From: Cryptomeria japonica
Taxonomy: Eukaryota > Streptophyta > Pinopsida > Cupressales > Cupressaceae
Length of the DNA: 60,000 nt
Direction of reading: 5' to 3'
Assembly (NCBI RefSeq): GCF_030272615.1
Contig: NC_081414.1
Location: 2,855,501 to 2,915,500, forward strand
Position 1 is the first letter of the stretch. Each line of letters begins with the position of its first letter. Position numbers and translations under genes: made by a program. Below the pieces are notes generated by a model, which did not search any database, had not been told where the DNA came from, and was given only the letters and a program-made list of their open reading frames with translations. Below are positions 54,480-60,000 of the stretch, one piece after another.

Positions 54480-57423
54480 CATTTGTTGGCCTTGAAAGGG
54501 AACAAATTAATAAAGAAGAAAGAAAACATTTTGTGATGTGGTTGCAAAGAAAACTATGGAAGTTCCTACCTCTACATATTTCATTTCAAATTTTCAGAAC
54601 AAAGTGGGCATAGATGGCATCGAGGGAGGAGGACAAGGTAAGCACCTTCCTTGTGGTCCTAAAAAACTTATTGTTTCACCTAATCCTTAAATGCAAATGT
54701 TTTGAATGAAGAAAAAGTCAGATTAAAAAATGTCATAAAAAATTCAATGGTGATAGAGAGTAACAAATTGCAGACTAGGAAATTTTTATATGAATGGATC
54801 AAGAATGTGTAGTGTAAAAGGCTAAGTATCCAAGTCTCACAAAAAGGGCTTTAAATTTTGTTCTTCAAAGATTGCAAAATACAAGAAACTATTACCAATA
54901 AAAAATATTGGAATATTGGCAATTTTATATTCAAAGCCCTAAAATGGTCTCCCAAAGCTATCAATGATGAGGTTTTGGTATTGTCATGCCCTTGATGGAT
55001 AACTATTAAGAATGTTCCCCCACTATTGTGGACCTTTAATAAACATTTGCTAACCCCATTGGGAAAAGTTCCAATAGTAGATGAGACTAGGGCAATCCTA
55101 TCTCATATGGATGTTAGGGTATTGGTCTCTCTTATGCTCGGGCTTGAAATACTTGAGTTTACTGATATTAAGTTTGAAGATTCCTCCTTTTCTTGTGAAG
55201 TAGAAATATTAGAGGGCCTAAATGCTTGCCACTTGAGCAAGAGAGAAGGGCACATAAGAAAAAATTGCCCAATTATTCTTAGTAGGCTCGACAATGTAGT
55301 TACATCTCAAAAACCTAATAATTCTTCGCTTGGTGGTTTTACCAAGGTTGTCTCACCTACTAGCGTTGTCATTTTGAATCCTGGCCTCAAATCCCTTGTA
55401 GTTGAAATTAGCAGCTCCTTGAACCATGCTTCTAAAAATGAAGTTCCCATTAAATTGGTAACACTTGTAGAGTCTCACAATGTTGCTCCTACCTTGGTTG
55501 ACAAAGGTCACCTGACTAAGCTTTCTTATGGGATGCCCAACACCTATGATTATTTACCCCCAGTAAGGAAGGAAAGGTTAGTGTTATGGCCTCTAGTCAC
55601 TCCCCTTCCCACCCTCGATTCTCTTGATAAACTACAATCTGCTATTTTTTGTACTCATTTAGCTCTAGAGTTTTGATGACTCTTTTTATCTACTCCTCTA
55701 GTGTATCTTTGAATCACAATTATCCCAATTCTTCACCCCCTCTCTGCTATGTGATCTCAAATTCATTTAATCAAATGCTTGTCGCTACCAACTCTGATGA
55801 GATTAATAAAGGCATAGTACCACTTAGGCCTAATATCCTCCTTGAAACCTAAAAAAAATGGCCAATAGATAGTGTTGGATAAAATTTGAAAGAATATTAC
55901 CCAAAGAAAGAAAGAGATGAAGGATAAACATAATTATTCTAGAATTGATGTTTCTAACAAAATTGGTTTTCCTCACACAAATAATCTTAATTTGAATGAG
56001 GAATGTACTACGTTGAATTTAAAATCTTCCTTAAATAATAAAATAGATTCTATGGTTAAAACATAGTTTAGGAAATTGAAAATAAAAATTAATTTTCTAG
56101 GAGTCTACAAAAATTTAAAAGCTTAACAACTTCCTGTACTCCCAAGGTGGATAAAAACCAAAGATAAGAATAATAATTTATAATGAACCTAGTTATGGAT
56201 GGTCAAACTATAGACCTGATGTTGATTACTAATAGAAATATCAATAATAAGTACTCAAAGGATAACTATGCAAAAATATTGCCTCTAAGACTATTCAAGC
56301 TATTAAGTCTTTGCAAGCTCTTAGCAATTTGACCACTAACAACTTGAAAATTAACTTTGATTTGGACTCTGCAACTATACCCAAACATGGGCTAGAAGTT
56401 GTCATGTTTTGGATATAAGTGGGGGGCAGAAACAGACACTAATTTAATTTATAATGGAATAAATAACCTTGACATGAAGTTATGCAAAGAATTTGAAGGT
56501 AACATTAAAGAGAATAAGATGGAGAACTATATTGAGTCTTCTGCAAGAACTACTAGGATAGGATATAGCTTGGAAGTTTTTGAAAGGAAGCAACTCCTTT
56601 TTTATGGTTCTTCCCCCACCTCTATAAAGGCTAATAAGGATAAACTCATTCCCATGAGCAATGGTAAATTTAATATATCAAAAAATAAAAGGAAAAACAA
56701 GACTAAGGAGTCTCCAACTCCTAAGAGACAAAATATTGTATTCCTAAATACTTTGAGAATTTTAGGAAATTAATGGATGCATCCCAATGACTGTGACACA
56801 TGTGATTTCAACACATATCTTTGAATGTCATGGGACTTGAGTCCCTTAATAGAAAATATATTGTAAGAATGTTCTTGAAACTTTTTAGGAATAAAGGTGT
56901 TGTCCTTTTGCAAGAGGTAAAGGCTACCAAGATTTCATTCGATACTAATATTAGATTTATATGGAAGGATTTAGTCTAATATTCCACCAACCATGAAAAA
57001 GAGAAGCTTGGTGGCTCTTTTATTTTTCTTTGTAATAAGTGGGCTCAACTTGTTAGAGAAAGGGGTTCTTCTTCATGTAACAAGGTTGTGTGGGTGATCA
57101 CTGAAAAGGATGACCTAATGTTCAAATTGTGTTTAGTTTATGCGCCTAATGATTATAGGGACATAATAGAATGTTGTAAATGGCTCTATGATCTTCATGA
57201 CATACTCTAGATCATAGGGGTGGACTTTGATATGATTGAGCATCAAGAAGAAAAGATTGGTGGGACAAAGATGGATTGGAAAGTTAATGAGAAGTACTTC
57301 TAGTCAAGAATGAAATCCAAGCTCGACTTTTTTTACCCACTAGAGGGTAACAAGAAGAATCTAACTAGTTATTTGGTTCACATGGTGCAACTCTCAACAA
57401 GGTGTTGGCATTTATGCAGACTA
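54480..57423 (+). pseudogene. Old LINE (L1-like) with ORF1 and endonuclease remnants
   Basis: ORF1: near 54990-55110 the WTFNKHLLTPLGKVPIVDE segment resembles the DUF4283 domain of plant L1 ORF1, followed near 55220-55275 by a degraded zinc knuckle (CHLSKREGHIRKNC; the second Cys is Ser). Endonuclease: from about 56815 the frames contain LNVMGLESLNRK, NKGVVLLQEVKA, FKLCLVYAPNDYRD and a DFDMIEHQEEKIGG segment, which match successive motifs of the APE-type endonuclease. Many stops and frameshifts. It is cut at 57423 by the copia LTR. Longest intact piece: 216 codons at 55026-55676. Confidence 0.7.
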
Positions 57424-58936
57424 TGTTGACATGATGATATTATGTTGTCATTGATGTCAATATACAGGAGAGTGAACCGGCAATATGCTGAAAAGTGAAC
57501 CGATATAGTGTGGTGAACTGGTATATGTGCAAAGAAGTCAACATGTATATTGAAGCTAAGTAGCTAGCAAAGAGAACCGGTATAGCAGTATAAACAGGTA
57601 TATGAGAAATAGGTGAAGCGGTATGTTTGTCCAAGTGAACCGGTATGATGGAATGTGAACCGGCATATGGAATGTTTTCTAGTAAGGCTTAATATGGTAT
57701 GACTACCAGTTGGTAGTCTTATCTTAGCCTGTGTGATTCAACCGATGACATTGTGTGATGAGCTAGCATTGTAATCAAGATCAGATCGTGTTGCCACATC
57801 AGCCTTGTGCACGTGAAGGATCTTGCATGAAGGAGATTGATCCTATCTGCCTCGAGAATGTGTGAAGTCCTTGTAAACGGTGGAGAACGCGTGATGGGTT
57901 ATCGCCTCCATGAAACGGTGAAGAATGAATGATGGAGAATATCTTGAGATCTATTCAAGACCGTTGTATTCAAATGCAAAGTGTTTAATGGCCAGGATTG
58001 AATCGCCTAAATTGCTTAACCTAAATGTTTAGGGTTTAGGGTTTATGCTACTGACCTATCTATTTCCTATAAGGTCGATGTTGTTGACACAATGGTGTGT
58101 GTGTATCTAAGTGTAGAGATACGTGATTCTTGTCAGACCAGATGAGATAAGAGGATTGATTCCTGCATAGTGTGTGTGCAGAAGGAAGGAACTTAAGCGG
58201 ATCTGCATTAGGCATTGAGTGCTATTATCATATCATTGTAATATATGTTGATCTTTAACCACTTCAACAGTTGGAAAATCCCTTAACCGAGTAGTTTTAA
58301 CCAGCTTGCTGAAAATCCTTTAATAGGGTGACTCAAACTCATTGAGTTATTGAAATCCTCTAACAAGGTAACCTCTAATAGGGTTTAACCCTTAATCGGG
58401 TATTTAGCCATCCCTTAACCGGGTGATCTCTAACAGGATCAGTTCCTAGCAGAACTTGTTGTAACAGTCTTTAACCGAACTAGGCTCCTAACAGAGCGGA
58501 CTTCTAAAGAGTTCAAAAGCAGCTTGTGGGTATTCATCCCCACCGTGGTTTTTCCCAATTGGGTTTCCACGTGAAAAATCTGTGTGTCATGTGTAGTATT
58601 TTTCATGTGATGATTTAAGTGATTTGTGTCTGAAGGTAAGTCATTTTGAGCTAGCTGTTATTATATTTCTGATGATAGATTACCTATTCATGCATAAGGG
58701 TGAAATGGAAGTTTAGTATTAAGTTGAGTGGAAAGCTAAGTGATTAACCGGTTAATGCTTATCAGAGTCATTCTTAGCTTTACCGGTTGCACTCTATTTC
58801 AGACTAGTGTTACTGTCTATCAGTCATTTGCAGTGTTTGTAGTCAAACCAGTTTGGGAAATTTTTTGTGACTGTACTGATTCACCCCCCCCCTCTCAGTA
58901 TCGGTTTGGTACTTATTGTTCATCATTGAGTTATCA
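57424..58936 (+). repeat. 5' LTR of the third copia element
   Basis: Starts TGTTGACATGATGATATTAT and ends near GAGTTATCA, two bases before the primer site. It contains eight copies of a GTGAACCGGTATATG-like motif (57470-57690), a series of TAACCGGG-like words (58260-58500), the conserved copia 'cgtggtttttcccaattgggtttccacgtg' segment (about 58552-58582) and the C-run 'ttcacccccccc' before the end. The start is inferred from the TGTTGAC motif since the second LTR is not in the window. Confidence 0.75.
57470..57690 (+). repeat. ACCGGT motif cluster in the copia LTR
   Basis: Eight degenerate copies of GTGAACCGGTATATG in 220 bp, irregularly spaced (14-40 bp). The core ACCGGT is palindromic. It lies at the very start of U3, where copia enhancers lie. 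Confidence 0.75.
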
Positions 58937-58938
58937 AT

Positions 58939-58950
58939 TGGTATCGGAGC
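58939..58950 (+). other. Primer binding site of the third copia element
   Basis: TGGTATCGGAGC, one change from the standard initiator tRNA-Met site TGGTATCAGAGC. Confidence 0.85.
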
Positions 58951-59010
58951 ATCCTCTAGGTCCTCTATGTTGTAAGCTTAACCGCTTGAGGGAAAGATCC
59001 TATTGTAATA

Positions 59011-59814
59011 ATGAAGAGGGAAGGTCCAAAGTTCAATGGAGATAACTTCAAACTATGGAAGGATAGAATGAAGATTTACATCAAAAGCATGGGTGTTCAA
59101 CACTGGAGCTATGTTGAGAATGTTTTTGTTATTCCTACCGGTACTCTCACTGATGATCAAAAGAGAGAAATACAGGAGAATGGGCAAGTCATGGAAGCCC
59201 TAATCAGCAGCTTATCTGACACTGAGTTTATTGATGTCCGGGATAAAGATAATCCCAAAGAAGTATGGGACACTCTTGAGAATATCTATGGTGGTGATGA
59301 GCATGTAAAACAAGCTAAGGAAGAAAGCCTTAGAGGGAAGTTTGAAGATGTGAGGATGGTTGAAGGTGAGACCATTCAACAGTATGGAATAAGAATCAAA
59401 ACTGTTGTTAGAGATATCAAGAGTGTAGGTGGTAAAATGGAAGATTCCACTGTGGTAAGCAAAGTTCTGAGATCCTTATTACCGGTCTATGCAATAAGGG
59501 TTGCTGCTATTCAAGAGTTGAGATCAATAGACAAGACTAAGGTACCCCTAGACTCCATCATTGCAAAGTTGACGGCCTATGAGCTAAATAGTTTTGATGG
59601 CAGTGTTCAAAAGACTGAATCAGCTTTTAGAGCTTCTGTTGTACCATCCAGAAAAGGAAAAGAAGCAAGCACTAGTGGTGAACCAAGACAGAGCAGAGAA
59701 ATGGATGATGAGGAGATCCTGATGGAATTTGAAGCTCTTCTTTCCAAGAAACTTCCTAAAGGAACCACTAAATACAGAGGTAAGCTCCCTTTGAAATGCT
59801 TTTCTTGTAACTAG
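59011..59814 (+). CDS. Ty1/copia gag, ends at a TAG inside the zinc knuckle
   Basis: 267 codons from MKREGPKFNGDNFKLWKDRM. UBN2-type gag features are NFKLWKDRMKIY, a WDTLENIYGG block and GETIQQYGIRIK. The TAG at 59812-59814 lies inside CFSCN-stop-IGHIAINYP, where the knuckle should read CX2CX4HX4C; the last Cys has also become Tyr. The frame then stays open to the window end with an acidic EESEDEENEDIV stretch typical of the gag/protease linker. The stop most likely arose from CAG by C-to-T change at a CHG site. Confidence 0.88.
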   Translation: MKREGPKFNGDNFKLWKDRMKIYIKSMGVQHWSYVENVFVIPTGTLTDDQKREIQENGQVMEALISSLSDTEFIDVRDKDNPKEVWDTLENIYGGDEHVKQAKEESLRGKFEDVRMVEGETIQQYGIRIKTVVRDIKSVGGKMEDSTVVSKVLRSLLPVYAIRVAAIQELRSIDKTKVPLDSIIAKLTAYELNSFDGSVQKTESAFRASVVPSRKGKEASTSGEPRQSREMDDEEILMEFEALLSKKLPKGTTKYRGKLPLKCFSCN

Positions 59815-60000
59815 ATAGGACATATTGCTATAAACTATCCTAATGGTGACAACAAGGACAAACCAGAGAGGTTCAAGAAATTCAAAGGAGGAAACCAAAG
59901 AAACCATTTTGTTGCAGTTGATGAAGGTGTCACATATGAGGAATCAGAAGATGAAGAGAATGAAGATATTGTGTTTGTTGTAGTAAAGGAAGATGTGTCA

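Larger units (their letters stand above)
57424..60000 (+). mobile_element. Ty1/copia retrotransposon, 5' end (cut by window edge)
   Basis: It consists of an LTR (57424-58936), primer site and gag, and runs beyond the window. It inserted into the endonuclease remnant of the older LINE. It differs from the copia families at 1 and 20273 in LTR and gag sequence. Confidence 0.85.

Overview
The window looks like nuclear DNA of a plant with a very large, repeat-packed genome, most likely a gymnosperm (conifer-like). This is inference: the DNA is AT-rich, almost every recognisable coding stretch is a retrotransposon, nested insertions have target-site duplications (TSDs) I can read directly, and the only host gene I recognise is split by a giant intron. 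No prokaryotic, organellar or viral genome organisation is seen.

Host gene. Two exons of a plastid-lipid-associated protein (fibrillin/PAP family, closest in my judgement to the PAP4/FBN3 type) lie on the minus strand. Exon 1 is at 52844-53137, with a TATA box near 53285. Exon 2 is at 8638-8751. Both junctions are phase 0 with GT/AG borders and the protein reads through correctly, so about 44 kb of this window is intron 1. Sequence left of 8638 is intron 2; later exons are outside the window.

Intron 2 (1-8637): the 5' end of a minus-strand Ty1/copia element (gag, PBS, LTR to 1588) inserted in a long repeat-bearing LTR (to 2754), a TGTAATGTCCCC-type LTR end at 3018, and a decayed copia fragment at 7200-8260.

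Intron 1 (8752-52843), from low to high coordinate: a tandem duplication (9149), a long LTR of 'family A' (10154-12664), an LTR of 'family E' (12666-15907) split by a LINE that carries RNase H (13272-15061), a gene-poor stretch with minisatellites, a Ty1/copia element (20273-25913) truncated by an ACTCGCGAGTC-rich TIR element, a second copia LTR with gag remnant (26123-27500), a family A solo LTR (28148-31511, near-perfect TSD), a small solo LTR (32128-32625), a three-level nest (32886-43832, perfect TSDs at every level), a deleted Ty3/gypsy element (43970-49910), GC-rich repeats and a LINE tail.

Upstream of the gene (53300-60000): an old LINE with ORF1 and endonuclease remnants (about 54480-57423), then the 5' end of a third copia element (57424 to the window end).

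Most interesting: family A units (starts TGTnGTGnC, ends near ACGTCAACA). The innermost member of the nest is 7,991 bp, has the perfect TSD GGCTG, and carries between its 'U3' start and its terminal TATA/poly(A) region an array of 15 conserved imperfect hairpins, mostly 164-179 bp apart (usually 166-168), followed by a TATA box, a probable leader intron and a sense ORF of about 1,050 codons broken once. The other family A members carry different repeat motifs in the equivalent place, so the family seems to have a variable repeat cassette inside its LTR.
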